64,000 nt of DNA from Paenibacillus sp. FSL R7-0337 (GTDB taxonomy: Bacteria > Bacillota > Bacilli > Paenibacillales > Paenibacillaceae): the NCBI RefSeq assembly GCF_037969875.1, contig NZ_CP150218.1:6448001-6512000 (forward strand), in the 5' to 3' direction. Below are positions 16,407-24,847 of the stretch, one piece after another (position 1 is the first letter of the stretch; every line of letters starts with the position of its first letter). Below the pieces are notes generated by a model that saw only the letters and a list, made by a program, of their open reading frames with translations, made no database searches and was not told the origin of the DNA. The position numbers and the translations under genes were made by a program.

Positions 16407-18872
16407 GTGGCTATGGACCGGACCCGTGTCGCCGTGGAGATATACGGAACTTCCTACAAGCTTGTCGGAAGCAGTACAGAATATATGAAACAGGTCGCCC
16501 GTCATGTCGATGAGCATATGCGTGCAATATCGAAATCACATTCCAGACTGGATACGCCGCGGATTGCGGTGCTTACAGCTGTACATATGGCAGAGCAGGC
16601 AATCCAGGTTCAGGATTTCAAGAATGAGCTGAATATGCTGACCGGTGAACGCACTGAGCTTCGCGTGGAGGTGTCACGCCTTCAGGAAGCGCAGCGTGAA
16701 CAGCAGGAAGAATATGAGAAGCTGGAAGCGGCTACGAAGGAAGAGGCGGCGCGGCTGATTGCTGCCGCTGAAGAAGAACGCTCCAGGCATCTGGAGCAGC
16801 AGGAGCAGGAGAGGCAGCTGCATGCCCAGCTGCTGGAGGAAGAGAAGCAGGCGGCGGCCGCAGCCCGTGAGCACCTGGTGCAGGAGCTGAAGGTGCGCGA
16901 GGATGAGCTTAAGGCGCTGCGTGAGGGTCATGAAGCAGAGCAGGCTGTAAGCCGTGAGGCAGCGCGTCAGGAGCTGGAAGCCGCAGAAGCCATACGGCTG
17001 CAGCAGCTGGAAGAGATGAAGTCTGCCCATCAGCAGGAACTGGAGCAGCTGAGAGAGACACTGATCCGCGAGAAGACAGAGACGTTGTCTACTCTGGAAC
17101 AGGAACTGCATGAGACGCGGGATACGATGGGCAGCGAGATCGTGGAGATCCGCTCCACGCTTAGCAAGGAGCTGGCTGATACCAAGGCTGCGCTTACGAG
17201 TGAGCTTACCGTGGAACGGGAAGCGCTTGAGAAGGAGCTGGCCAAGAACAAGGAGCTGCGGCAGTCCCAGGGGACGCAGGAGCACCGGCACAAGCAGCAG
17301 CTTCAGGAGCTGGAGAAGCAGCTTGGTGAGCTGCGCGGCGGAACCGGGCAGCTCCAGTCCCGGCTGCGGGCGGCAGAGGCCGGGCTGAAGGGCGAACGCG
17401 ATGCGCGGCTGACGCTGCTGGCGCAGTACGAAGCTGTGCTGAAGCGGGAGGAGCAGCTCGGAGAGGAGCTTAAGCTTGCCGCTGAGCAAGGAGAGCAGCA
17501 GAGTGCGGCGCTGGAGGAAGTGCGCAAGCAGGCTGCGGCTTCGCAGAGCGAGGCGGAAGCGCTCCGCAGCAAGCTGCGGGACGCAGAGGACAAGCTAAGC
17601 GTTGCGCTGGAAGAGCTGCACTCGGCGAACGAGCTGGGCACCCTGCTGAACGAAGAGGTGGAAGGGCTGCGCCAGCAGGTTGCAGCTGCGCAGAGCGAGG
17701 CGCAAACGCTCCGCAGCGAACTGCGGGACGCAGAGGGCAAGCTAAGCGCTGCGCTGGAAGAGCTGCACACGGCGAGCGAGTTGGGCAACCTGCTAAACGA
17801 AGAGTTGGATGAGCTGCGTAAGCAGGTTGCGGCATCGCAGAGCGAGGCGGTAGAGATCCGCAGCGAACTGCGGGATCTAGAGGGCAAGCTAAGCGAAGCG
17901 CAGGAGGAGTTGCACACGGCTAAGGAGCTGGGCAATCTGCTGAACGATGAGCTGGGAGGGCTGCGCCAGCGTTATGAGCTGACGCAGGAAGAAGCGGCAG
18001 CACTACGCACATCTCTGCGGGAGACTGCAGATCAGCTCAGCCGGACACAGGTCGAATTCGACCGTACGGCTGAAGAAGCAGCGTCCTGGCAAGAGCGTGC
18101 GAACAAGCATATGGAGGACATCAGCGAACTGGAGATGAACCTTCTGGAAGAAGGGGAGAAGTCTGCAGCCTTGCAGCGCGAAGTGGAGACTCTTCGCGGA
18201 CAGGCAGACGGCATGGTTCAGCAGCTTGATCAGGAAGCGCGTCTGCGTGCTGAAGCGGAGCAGGAGCTTGCCGTTCAGCAAGAGGCGGCAGAAGCGGCCC
18301 GTAAGGAACTGGCTGCGCTGCGCGGCCGTTACGAGGAGCTGATCGCCCAGTACGACGAGATCCTGCAGGACGGGGAGCAGCTGAAGGAACGCTGCGAGCT
18401 GCTGGAAGCCGAAGGCGAGGAAGCTGCGCGGCGTCTGGAAGAGCTGTATGAGGCAGGCCGTGAAGCTGCGGCTACGGCGATGGAGCAGCAGGAAGCACTC
18501 CGCGAGACCCGGGAGTATGAAGCTACCTGGAAGCAGAAATATGAGGAGCTTCTGCAGCGTGAGCAGCAATGGAACGAGCAGGAAGCACAGCTGCGCGAGG
18601 AGATTGAGATCTGGCAGCAGGAGGCCGGGGAAGCCGAGGCTCAAGCGGAATCAGTCAGCCGCTCGCGCACCGAAGCAGAGCAGCGGCTGGATGAGATCGG
18701 CGAGAGCTATGAGATGGTCCAAGGCCAGCTGCGGCTGGTACAGGCCCAGTTCGAGCTGCAGCAGGGAGAGCTGGAGAAGCTGTCCCAGGAGCATCGCAGC
18801 CTGCAGGCGGAATATGCCAAGCTACAGAGTGAATATAATGAATGGATTCAACTGATCGAACAGGACAGTTGA
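16407..18872 (+). CDS. zapA: ZapA-domain protein fused to a ~730-residue coiled coil
   Basis: Residues ~3-85 match ZapA, the small FtsZ-ring stabiliser (VAVEIYGTSYKLVG, then RHVDEHM and RIAVLTAVHMAEQ). Normal ZapA ends near 85-110 residues; here a Glu/Gln/Leu/Ala-rich coiled coil continues without a break to residue 821. Residues ~372-567 contain four tandem 49-residue repeats. The GTG start follows AAGGAGGG with 7-base spacing. The position after pheT matches B. subtilis, where zapA lies near pheST. It probably acts at the division ring in the cytoplasm; what the long rod does is unknown. It resembles a fusion of ZapA with an EzrA- or SMC-like rod (inference). Confidence 0.87.
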   Translation: MAMDRTRVAVEIYGTSYKLVGSSTEYMKQVARHVDEHMRAISKSHSRLDTPRIAVLTAVHMAEQAIQVQDFKNELNMLTGERTELRVEVSRLQEAQREQQEEYEKLEAATKEEAARLIAAAEEERSRHLEQQEQERQLHAQLLEEEKQAAAAAREHLVQELKVREDELKALREGHEAEQAVSREAARQELEAAEAIRLQQLEEMKSAHQQELEQLRETLIREKTETLSTLEQELHETRDTMGSEIVEIRSTLSKELADTKAALTSELTVEREALEKELAKNKELRQSQGTQEHRHKQQLQELEKQLGELRGGTGQLQSRLRAAEAGLKGERDARLTLLAQYEAVLKREEQLGEELKLAAEQGEQQSAALEEVRKQAAASQSEAEALRSKLRDAEDKLSVALEELHSANELGTLLNEEVEGLRQQVAAAQSEAQTLRSELRDAEGKLSAALEELHTASELGNLLNEELDELRKQVAASQSEAVEIRSELRDLEGKLSEAQEELHTAKELGNLLNDELGGLRQRYELTQEEAAALRTSLRETADQLSRTQVEFDRTAEEAASWQERANKHMEDISELEMNLLEEGEKSAALQREVETLRGQADGMVQQLDQEARLRAEAEQELAVQQEAAEAARKELAALRGRYEELIAQYDEILQDGEQLKERCELLEAEGEEAARRLEELYEAGREAAATAMEQQEALRETREYEATWKQKYEELLQREQQWNEQEAQLREEIEIWQQEAGEAEAQAESVSRSRTEAEQRLDEIGESYEMVQGQLRLVQAQFELQQGELEKLSQEHRSLQAEYAKLQSEYNEWIQLIEQDS
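17520..18107 (+). repeat. Four 147-bp tandem repeats inside the zapA-like gene
   Basis: The units start at 17520, 17667, 17814 and 17961, exactly 147 bp (49 codons, seven heptads) apart. The first three are close in sequence, sharing the phrases SEA..LRSELRDAEGKLS and EELHTA.ELGNLLN; the fourth is divergent. The exact heptad multiple keeps the coiled-coil register. Confidence 0.85.
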
Positions 18873-18894
18873 ATGGCGGATGCATCACAGGAAG

Positions 18895-18931
18895 AGCTGT
18901 TATAAGCAGGAATGCTTAGAACGGCTTTTTC
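18895..18931 (+). terminator. Terminator after the zapA-like gene
   Basis: AGCTGTT pairs with AACGGCT (one G-U) and TAAGC with GCTTA around a small loop, followed by five T. It lies 22 bases after the stop codon. Confidence 0.75.
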
Positions 18932-19100
18932 TGCTGTGCAGGGACGGGGGACGGATTCATCCTTAGTGGGACTGCAAGGGAGGGCTGCTGTTCTAAAGTT
19001 GGCTGGAGTGAAGTAATGGATAGAAGTAATTTCTAATGGAAGGAAAGTTGGCGATGAGAAGGGTTGAGTGGAGAAGATAGCTAGGCTACCATCTTGCACA

Positions 19101-19371
19101 AATCCTGCACTAAATACAACATTCGTACCTCTGAAGCAGCTAATTGCGGGAAATCCTGCCTAGAATGCAACATCTCAATGCCAATGACCCGCTCCACCAG
19201 TAACATTCCTGCAGAATGTGCAACATTTGGCGTTCTCAAGCTGCAATCCGTTAGAAATCCTGCAAAAGGTGCAACTTCGGCGTTCTCAGGTCACATTGAG
19301 GAGCACAAGTGCCCCTGAATCCGCCAGAAGGTTAGCCAAATGAGCAAATGAAGAGCACAAGTGCTTTTGAC
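19101..19371 (+). repeat. Degenerate ~51-bp tandem repeats upstream of the sugar-sensing operon
   Basis: Four units begin with (A)ATCCTGC at 19101, 19152, 19205 and 19256 (spacings 51, 53 and 51) and usually contain TGCAACA about 15 bases in. They pass directly into about 1.7 units of a second family (about 19283-19371), with GAGCACAAGTGCCCCTGAAT and GAGCACAAGTGCTTTTG, which is also found at 27811-28110. The 510-bp gap between zapA and the next operon holds nothing else besides a terminator and a promoter region. Confidence 0.65.
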
Positions 19372-19381
19372 ATAATAAGTA

Positions 19382-19397
19382 TTGCAACCGGTTACAA
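19382..19397 (+). promoter_or_regulatory. cre site (CcpA) in front of the sugar-sensing operon
   Basis: TTGCAACCGGTTACAA matches the catabolite-responsive element consensus WTGNAANCGNWNNCWW at every fixed position. A TTGACA box at 19367-19372 lies just upstream, so the site overlaps the promoter and should repress when preferred sugars are present. Confidence 0.7.
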
Positions 19398-19429
19398 CCC
19401 GGGGTAGGATGTTGGTTGAGGTGAACGGG

Positions 19430-20419
19430 ATGGATAAAAAATGGGTCAGTGGCGCTGGGGTTGTTGTGCTTTTTATATTGTTGTCATATTTGTTTACAGG
19501 CTTCGCGCGTCATTCTGCCCGGATGGGCAATATCGTTAAGGAATTAAGCGGCCAGCCCAGTCAGGACAAGCCCGGATATCATATTGTGCTGATCGAGCAG
19601 GAGCGGTATCACCCGTACTGGGAGATGGTCGAGAAGGGGGCGGCGGAGGCCGCAGCGAAATACGGGATAGAGATCGAATTCACGGGACCGGTGCGCAATA
19701 ACATGGAGGAGCAGATCAGCCTGCTGGAAAAAGCGATTGCCGCCCAGGCGGATGCGATCATCGTGCAGGGGCTCAACGACGAGAAGTTCACGCCGGTGAT
19801 TGATAAGGCGGTGAACCGGGGGATTCCGGTGATCACGATTGACACGGATGCTCCTGCCAGCCGGAGACTGGCCTATGTGGGGACCGACAATGTAGCTGCT
19901 GGTGAGACGCTGGGGCGCATGGTAGTGAAGACGACTGGCGGAAAGGGCAAAATAGGTGTGATCATCGGCAGCGAGCTGGCCAAGAACCAGCTTCAGCGCC
20001 TGGACGGGCTGAAGAATATCGTGAAGGACTATGGCGGCATGGAGATTGTCGATGTCCGCAGCTCCAACATCTCGCATATGGAGGCCATCCAGCAGGCGGC
20101 GGATATGCTGCGCTATCATCCGGAGATCGATGTGATGGTCGGCACCAGTTCAACGGACGCGCTCGGTGTTCTGCAGGCATCGAGAAGCCTGAAGCGTGGT
20201 CCGCTGACCATTATCGGCTTCGATAACCAGGCGGAGACGCTGGATGCCATCAGCCGGGGAGCAATCACAGCGACTGTGGCACAGCAGCCCTACCTGATGG
20301 GGAATATGGCGGTCCGGCTGCTCCATGAGTATTTTAATGGTGCCCATCTGCAGCCCCGGTACTACACAGGAGTGAAGGTACTGGATAAGACCAATGTGCA
20401 GGAGGGGGAGAGCCTATGA
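19430..20419 (+). CDS. Membrane-tethered sugar-binding sensor protein (XylFII-like)
   Basis: This is a periplasmic-binding-protein fold of the ribose/xylose type (Peripla_BP_4). It has one N-terminal TM helix (about 7-24) and no lipobox, so it stays anchored in the membrane. Binding-fold phrases include KAIAAQADAIIVQGLND, GIPVITIDTDAP, YVGTDN and IGFDNQAETLDAI. The start at 19430 (MDKKW) follows GAGGTGA; an upstream in-frame ATG has no ribosome site. The gene overlaps the kinase gene by four bases (ATGA), and a separate true transport binding protein follows downstream. That arrangement matches XylFII, which senses xylose and activates its LytS partner in Clostridium beijerinckii; the sugar here is inferred. 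Confidence 0.85.
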   Translation: MDKKWVSGAGVVVLFILLSYLFTGFARHSARMGNIVKELSGQPSQDKPGYHIVLIEQERYHPYWEMVEKGAAEAAAKYGIEIEFTGPVRNNMEEQISLLEKAIAAQADAIIVQGLNDEKFTPVIDKAVNRGIPVITIDTDAPASRRLAYVGTDNVAAGETLGRMVVKTTGGKGKIGVIIGSELAKNQLQRLDGLKNIVKDYGGMEIVDVRSSNISHMEAIQQAADMLRYHPEIDVMVGTSSTDALGVLQASRSLKRGPLTIIGFDNQAETLDAISRGAITATVAQQPYLMGNMAVRLLHEYFNGAHLQPRYYTGVKVLDKTNVQEGESL

Positions 20420-21849
20420 GTATCCGATTGAAGCTGCTGATCTGCATTCCGCTGCTGGTGCTGCTGATGAGCTCGGTCTCCTTCGTACTGTTCCAGAGCG
20501 GGAAGAATGTGCAGGAGAGCTACCATCTGATGATGAACCGGATCATGCTGTATAAGGAGGTATCCTATGAGGTCGGCGAGAATATGCGCTCCTTGAACCG
20601 CTTCATTATGCAGGTGGATACGGACAGCTTCCCGGAGGTGGAAAAGCATCTGGGCGCGGTGCTGGAGCTGCGCAGCAGGCTGGACGGAATGAATACCATC
20701 GGGGGCAGCGGCCTTCCGCTGATGAACTACAGCCACCTTATTGATACTTTTGTGGAGCAGGCGGGTCAGATGATTACGGAGATTGACGGACAGGATGCGA
20801 ATTCGCTGGCAGGTGCCTATATCGGAGCGGAGCAGACGCAGCGGTTCATCCGCGAGGAGGCTCAGGAGCTGGTTGATCTGGAGCTGGACCAATATAAGCC
20901 GATCTACGCGGAGATCATGTCCACGACAGCGAAGCTGAACCGGATGGGCAGTCTGCTGGTGATTACTGCGGCGCTGCTTAGTATCTGTATGGCGGTCTGG
21001 CTGTCCAGCAGCATTACCGGACCGATCCGCCGCCTGGTGGCAACGGCCAAGCAGATCTCGAAGGGACGGATGGATACCAAGGCGCCGGAGAGCGTCAATA
21101 ACGATGAGATCAGCATACTGTGCCGCGCTTTTAACGGGATGATTGATAATATCCAGGAGCTGATGAAGGAGAACATTCAGAGTGCGGAGAAGGACCGGCT
21201 GGTCAAGGAGCTGGAGCTGAAAATGCTGCAGAGCCAGATCAATCCGCATTTCCTGTTCAACACACTGAATTCCATCGCCAAGCTTGCGTATCTGGAAGGG
21301 GCGGCGAGAACCAGTGATTTGACCGTGTCGGTCTCGCGTATGCTCCGCTATAATCTGCAAAAGCTGGACCAGGCCGTTCCGCTGCGCGAGGAGGTCGAGC
21401 ATGTGAATGAGTATATCAACATCCAGCGGGCCCGCTTCCGGGACCGGATTGCTTTTGAGATGGAGATTGATGAGGAGGCGATGGACGGGATGGTGCCGTG
21501 TCTGACGCTGCAGCCGATCTTCGAGAATGCCTTCGTTCATGGTCTGGAGCAGATGGAGGAGGGGGCTATACTTACGCTATCGATCCGTTACCGCAGCGGG
21601 CAGGTGGAGATTGTGATCAGTGATAACGGGGCGGGCATGAACCGCGAGACGGTAGCCCGGCTGATGGGCTCGACTCAGCAGGAGGCGCCGCATTCCAGCG
21701 GGAAGGGCCAGTCTACCGGGCTTGGGACACATAATGTTTTTAAAAGACTGCATTTATTCTTCGACGGCCAGCAGCTCATCGAGATCAACAGCAGTGAAGG
21801 GCAGGGGACGGCGGTGCTGTTCCTGCTGCCCTTCCGGACCTCGGCCTAG
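20416..21849 (+). CDS. LytS/YesM-type sensor histidine kinase
   Basis: The kinase is 477 residues long. It has TM1 at about 5-25, an extracytoplasmic helical domain of ~145 residues, TM2 at about 172-192, and a HAMP domain with SSSITGPIRRLVATAKQI. The His_kinase region follows, with the phospho-acceptor in QSQINPHFLFNTLNSIAKL (about residues 275-293), then a HATPase domain with ENAFVHGLEQ and DNGAGM. Its extracytoplasmic part is short and helical, consistent with receiving the signal from the tethered binding protein encoded just upstream. Its output should be the AraC-type regulator encoded 36 bases downstream. Confidence 0.9.
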   Translation: MSIRLKLLICIPLLVLLMSSVSFVLFQSGKNVQESYHLMMNRIMLYKEVSYEVGENMRSLNRFIMQVDTDSFPEVEKHLGAVLELRSRLDGMNTIGGSGLPLMNYSHLIDTFVEQAGQMITEIDGQDANSLAGAYIGAEQTQRFIREEAQELVDLELDQYKPIYAEIMSTTAKLNRMGSLLVITAALLSICMAVWLSSSITGPIRRLVATAKQISKGRMDTKAPESVNNDEISILCRAFNGMIDNIQELMKENIQSAEKDRLVKELELKMLQSQINPHFLFNTLNSIAKLAYLEGAARTSDLTVSVSRMLRYNLQKLDQAVPLREEVEHVNEYINIQRARFRDRIAFEMEIDEEAMDGMVPCLTLQPIFENAFVHGLEQMEEGAILTLSIRYRSGQVEIVISDNGAGMNRETVARLMGSTQQEAPHSSGKGQSTGLGTHNVFKRLHLFFDGQQLIEINSSEGQGTAVLFLLPFRTSA

Positions 21850-21885
21850 AGGCACTCACCTGAAGTGAAGGGGGAAGCGATAACG

Positions 21886-23466
21886 ATGTACAAGCTGCTG
21901 ATCGCAGATGATGAAGCACTGGAGCGGGAGGGGCTGGAGCTGATGATCCGGCATCTGATCCCGGACACGTTCGAATTCCTGCATGCCGGGAACGGGCGGA
22001 AGGCGATTCAGCTGGCGGAGGAGCACCGGCCGGATATGATTTTCATGGATATTAAGATGCCCGGTATCCAGGGGCTCGAGGCGGTGCGGCAGATCCGGGA
22101 GAAGCTTCCGGCGGCGCAGATTGTGATGATTACGGCCCATGACTACTTCGCGTATGCCAAGGAGGGGCTGCTGCTGGGTGTGCGCGATTATCTGCTGAAG
22201 CCGGCCCGGCGGGAAGAGGTTGCGGAGGTGCTGCGGAAGCTGATGGCGGTCATTGAGGAGGAGCGGCGGAGCAGGAATGAACAGCTGGAGCTGAAAGAGA
22301 AGCTGGCCCATCTGCTGCCGCTGGCCGAGAATGAGCTGACCCTGATGCTGATGCTGGAGCATGTTCAGGATCTGGAGCCAGAGCAGCTGGCCGGGCTGCT
22401 GGAGCTGCACTTCAGCAAGGGCTACGCGATGGTCCTGTCTTTCCCCCGGCACGGGGAGAGCGGCTGGGAGACGTTCCGGCAGTCCAAGCGGGAGATCTAT
22501 GAAGCAATCAAGCAGTTTGCCAAAACAGGACTGGGCTGCCTCGCCGGACCGCTGGCCGGGCATCAGCTGGCGCTGTTCATTCCCTTGCCGCCGGGGAGGA
22601 CCGGATATTCCCAGCGTGTCAGCTCGCTGGACTGGGGAGAGCGGCTCCGCACCTATGCCGGGGAGCGCTTCGGCCTGCCCCTTGGCATCGGCATCGGCTC
22701 GATCCGCGAGGGCTGGGACGGACTTAGCCGTTCTTACCGCGAAGCTGTACGGGTATGTGCGGATCACCAGCACTCGTTCGGTGTGCATCATTACGATGAT
22801 ATAATCCAGAGCTCGGGGCAGACGGCGGTTTCTCTGGATGAAGAGAAGAAGCTGCTTACCGCCCTGCTCCAGCGCAGCAAGCAGGAGGCCGTCCAGCGCT
22901 TCAGCCTGCTGTATGACTCCTTCGAGCAGGTAGGGGAGCAGCCGCTGTCTGCCGTGCGGGGGGAGGTAACCGGCCTGCTGCTGTTCCTGGCCAGAGGCGT
23001 TCACTCCACGGCCGGTACGGAGCTGCTGGCTTCGCTGAACGCAGCGGAAGATCCGCGCACTCTGCGGTTAAGCGCGGAGTCCTGGCTGGAGCGGCTGATC
23101 GATGGCCTGGAGGAGGAGCAGGAGCATCACCGGTCCCATGTGCATCAGCGGGTGCTGCTCTATATCAGCCAGATGTATAAAGAGGATATCTCCATGGAAC
23201 AGACGGCCGAATACGTGAACCTGAGCCCGCATTATTTCAGCAAATTGTTCCGGCAGCATGAGGGGGAGACCTTCATTGACTACATCACTCGGCTACGGAT
23301 CAATGAAGCGAAACGCCTGATCGCTGAGGATCAGCTGAACCTGAAGGAAATCTGCTATGAAGTAGGCTATAAGGACCCGAATTATTTCAGCCGGGTCTTC
23401 AAGAAGGCTGCGGGGATGACGCCAAGCGAATTCCGCCAGCAGCAGGAGAAATCGGGTCCTTGCTGA
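21886..23466 (+). CDS. YesN-type response regulator (REC plus AraC HTH)
   Basis: The 526-residue protein has an N-terminal receiver domain (phospho-Asp in MIFMDIKMPG at about residue 56, Lys in YLLKPARREE), a ~270-residue linker, and a C-terminal double-HTH AraC domain (last ~100 residues: ISMEQTAEYVNLSPHYFSKL and EICYEVGYKDPNYFSRVFKK). The ATG at 21886 is preferred; a GTG 21 bases upstream sits on the ribosome site AAGGGGG itself. It is the partner of the preceding kinase and probably activates the xylFGH-like genes that follow. A terminator overlaps the last codons. Confidence 0.9.
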   Translation: MYKLLIADDEALEREGLELMIRHLIPDTFEFLHAGNGRKAIQLAEEHRPDMIFMDIKMPGIQGLEAVRQIREKLPAAQIVMITAHDYFAYAKEGLLLGVRDYLLKPARREEVAEVLRKLMAVIEEERRSRNEQLELKEKLAHLLPLAENELTLMLMLEHVQDLEPEQLAGLLELHFSKGYAMVLSFPRHGESGWETFRQSKREIYEAIKQFAKTGLGCLAGPLAGHQLALFIPLPPGRTGYSQRVSSLDWGERLRTYAGERFGLPLGIGIGSIREGWDGLSRSYREAVRVCADHQHSFGVHHYDDIIQSSGQTAVSLDEEKKLLTALLQRSKQEAVQRFSLLYDSFEQVGEQPLSAVRGEVTGLLLFLARGVHSTAGTELLASLNAAEDPRTLRLSAESWLERLIDGLEEEQEHHRSHVHQRVLLYISQMYKEDISMEQTAEYVNLSPHYFSKLFRQHEGETFIDYITRLRINEAKRLIAEDQLNLKEICYEVGYKDPNYFSRVFKKAAGMTPSEFRQQQEKSGPC

Positions 23467-23484
23467 GTGAGCAAGGACTTTTTT
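23456..23484 (+). terminator. Terminator overlapping the end of the AraC-type regulator gene
   Basis: GTCCTTGCT and AGCAAGGAC form a perfect 9-bp stem with a five-base loop, followed by six T. The stop codon (23464-23466) lies inside the hairpin, so a terminating ribosome would cover the stem's left arm. Confidence 0.85.
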
Positions 23485-23623
23485 GTGCTGTTGCCCCGGA
23501 TTATCCTATGAAAGCCGGGTCGGAGAATTACATTACAGCAGGCAAGACCAAGAATGCGGGTGGATGACAAATAAGTGCAGGGAATTGCTGCTCCCGGGTC
23601 GGTTTTTCCATGCTACACTTTTT

Positions 23624-23639
23624 TTGTAAGCGCAATCAA
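23624..23639 (+). promoter_or_regulatory. cre site (CcpA) in front of the xylF-like gene
   Basis: TTGTAAGCGCAATCAA fits the cre consensus fully. It lies just downstream of a possible -10 box, TACACT (about 23614-23619), so it would cover the transcription start and block it, and is about 33 bases from the GTG start. Together with the site at 19382-19397 it puts both the sensing and the transport operon under catabolite control. Confidence 0.7.
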
Positions 23640-23671
23640 ATAAAGGGCTGACGAAAAGGGGCGTAGCAATC

Positions 23672-24760
23672 GTGAGAAAATACGGAAGAATAGTTTCCCT
23701 CGGGGTGGCGGCGATGGTGCTGGCTGCATCGATGGCGGGCTGCGGTGTGGTCTCAAGCGGTGACAACGAGAAGAAGGAATCTGCGGGAGCGGCCAAGGAC
23801 GGGGACAAAATTGTCATCGGCATGTCCATGGATACCTTGAAGGAGGAGCGCTGGCAGAAGGACCGGGATATATTCACAGCAAAAGTGCAGGAGCTTGGCG
23901 GTGAAGTGAAGGTGCTTGCCGCGAACGGGGATGATGCTACCCAGCTAAGCCAGGCGGAGCAACTGATCTCCCAGGGTGTGGATGTGCTCGTGGTTATTGC
24001 CCATAATGCGGAGGCTACGGCTCCCATCGTGGATAAGGCACATAAGGAAGGCATCAAGGTCATTGCTTATGACCGGCTGATTAACAATTCCGAGGTGGAT
24101 TATTATATCTCCTTCGATAATGTGCGTGTTGGTGAATTCCAGGCTCAGGCGGTTATCGACAAGGCTCCTAAGGGCAATATCGTCTACATCGGCGGCGCGG
24201 ATACCGATAACAATGCCCACATGTTCAAGGAAGGCGCGATGAATATTCTGAAGCCGCTGGCAGACAAGGGCGATATCAAAATCGTCTACGACCAGTTCTC
24301 CAAGGACTGGAAGCCCGAGGAAGCGCTGAAGAATATGGAGAATGCGCTGACCGCGAACAATAACGATGTACAGGGCGTGGTTGCAGCGAACGACGGGACA
24401 GCAGGCGGCTCAATCCAGGCGCTTACGGCACAGGGCATGGCGGGCAAAATTCCGGTATCAGGCCAGGATGCGGACCTCGCCGCTGTGCAGCGCATTGCCG
24501 AAGGCACGCAGCTGATGACGGTCTACAAGCCGATCAACGCGATTGCCACGAAGGCGGCGGAAATGGCGGTGGCAGCTGCCAAGGGCGAGAGCATTTCGAC
24601 AGATAAGACTGTTAACAACGGTAAAATTGATGTTCCATCCGTGCTGCTTGATCCGATTGCCGTCAATAAAGATAACCTGGATGTGCTGATCAAAGACGGC
24701 TTCCACAAGCTGGAGGATGTGTACAAGAACGTTCCCAAGGATCAGTGGCCGAAACAATAA
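23672..24760 (+). CDS. xylF: Sugar ABC transporter substrate-binding lipoprotein (XylF-like)
   Basis: This 362-residue protein starts with GTG. A lipoprotein signal with lipobox ASMAGC puts the lipidated Cys at about residue 23. The mature part is a Peripla_BP_4 domain closest in pattern to D-xylose-binding XylF: IGMSMDTLKEERWQKDR, VIAYDRLINNSEVDYYISFDN, VAANDGTAGGSIQAL and VSGQDADLAAVQRI. It would deliver sugar to the permease and ATPase encoded next. A long hairpin separates it from xylG, which fits the higher expression binding proteins usually need. Xylose is the best guess; galactose or another aldose cannot be ruled out. Confidence 0.87.
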   Translation: MRKYGRIVSLGVAAMVLAASMAGCGVVSSGDNEKKESAGAAKDGDKIVIGMSMDTLKEERWQKDRDIFTAKVQELGGEVKVLAANGDDATQLSQAEQLISQGVDVLVVIAHNAEATAPIVDKAHKEGIKVIAYDRLINNSEVDYYISFDNVRVGEFQAQAVIDKAPKGNIVYIGGADTDNNAHMFKEGAMNILKPLADKGDIKIVYDQFSKDWKPEEALKNMENALTANNNDVQGVVAANDGTAGGSIQALTAQGMAGKIPVSGQDADLAAVQRIAEGTQLMTVYKPINAIATKAAEMAVAAAKGESISTDKTVNNGKIDVPSVLLDPIAVNKDNLDVLIKDGFHKLEDVYKNVPKDQWPKQ

Positions 24761-24776
24761 GGGCCGCCTGTACGGT

Positions 24777-24814
24777 AAGCAGATGCGGCGCCAGTGGCGA
24801 ACCCGCATCTGCTT
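24777..24814 (+). promoter_or_regulatory. Intercistronic hairpin between xylF and xylG
   Basis: AAGCAGATGCGG and CCGCATCTGCTT form a perfect 12-bp stem without a T run. Such a hairpin usually protects the upstream mRNA end or partly attenuates downstream expression, giving more binding protein than transporter. Confidence 0.7.
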
Positions 24815-24847
24815 GCTGCTTGAGGGCCGGAAGGAGGAACGGCAGGC

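Noticed and set aside
16674..18888. Several long minus-strand frames opposite the zapA-like gene
   Set aside because: They are shadows of the GC-rich coiled-coil coding sequence; they overlap each other and have no ribosome sites or families.
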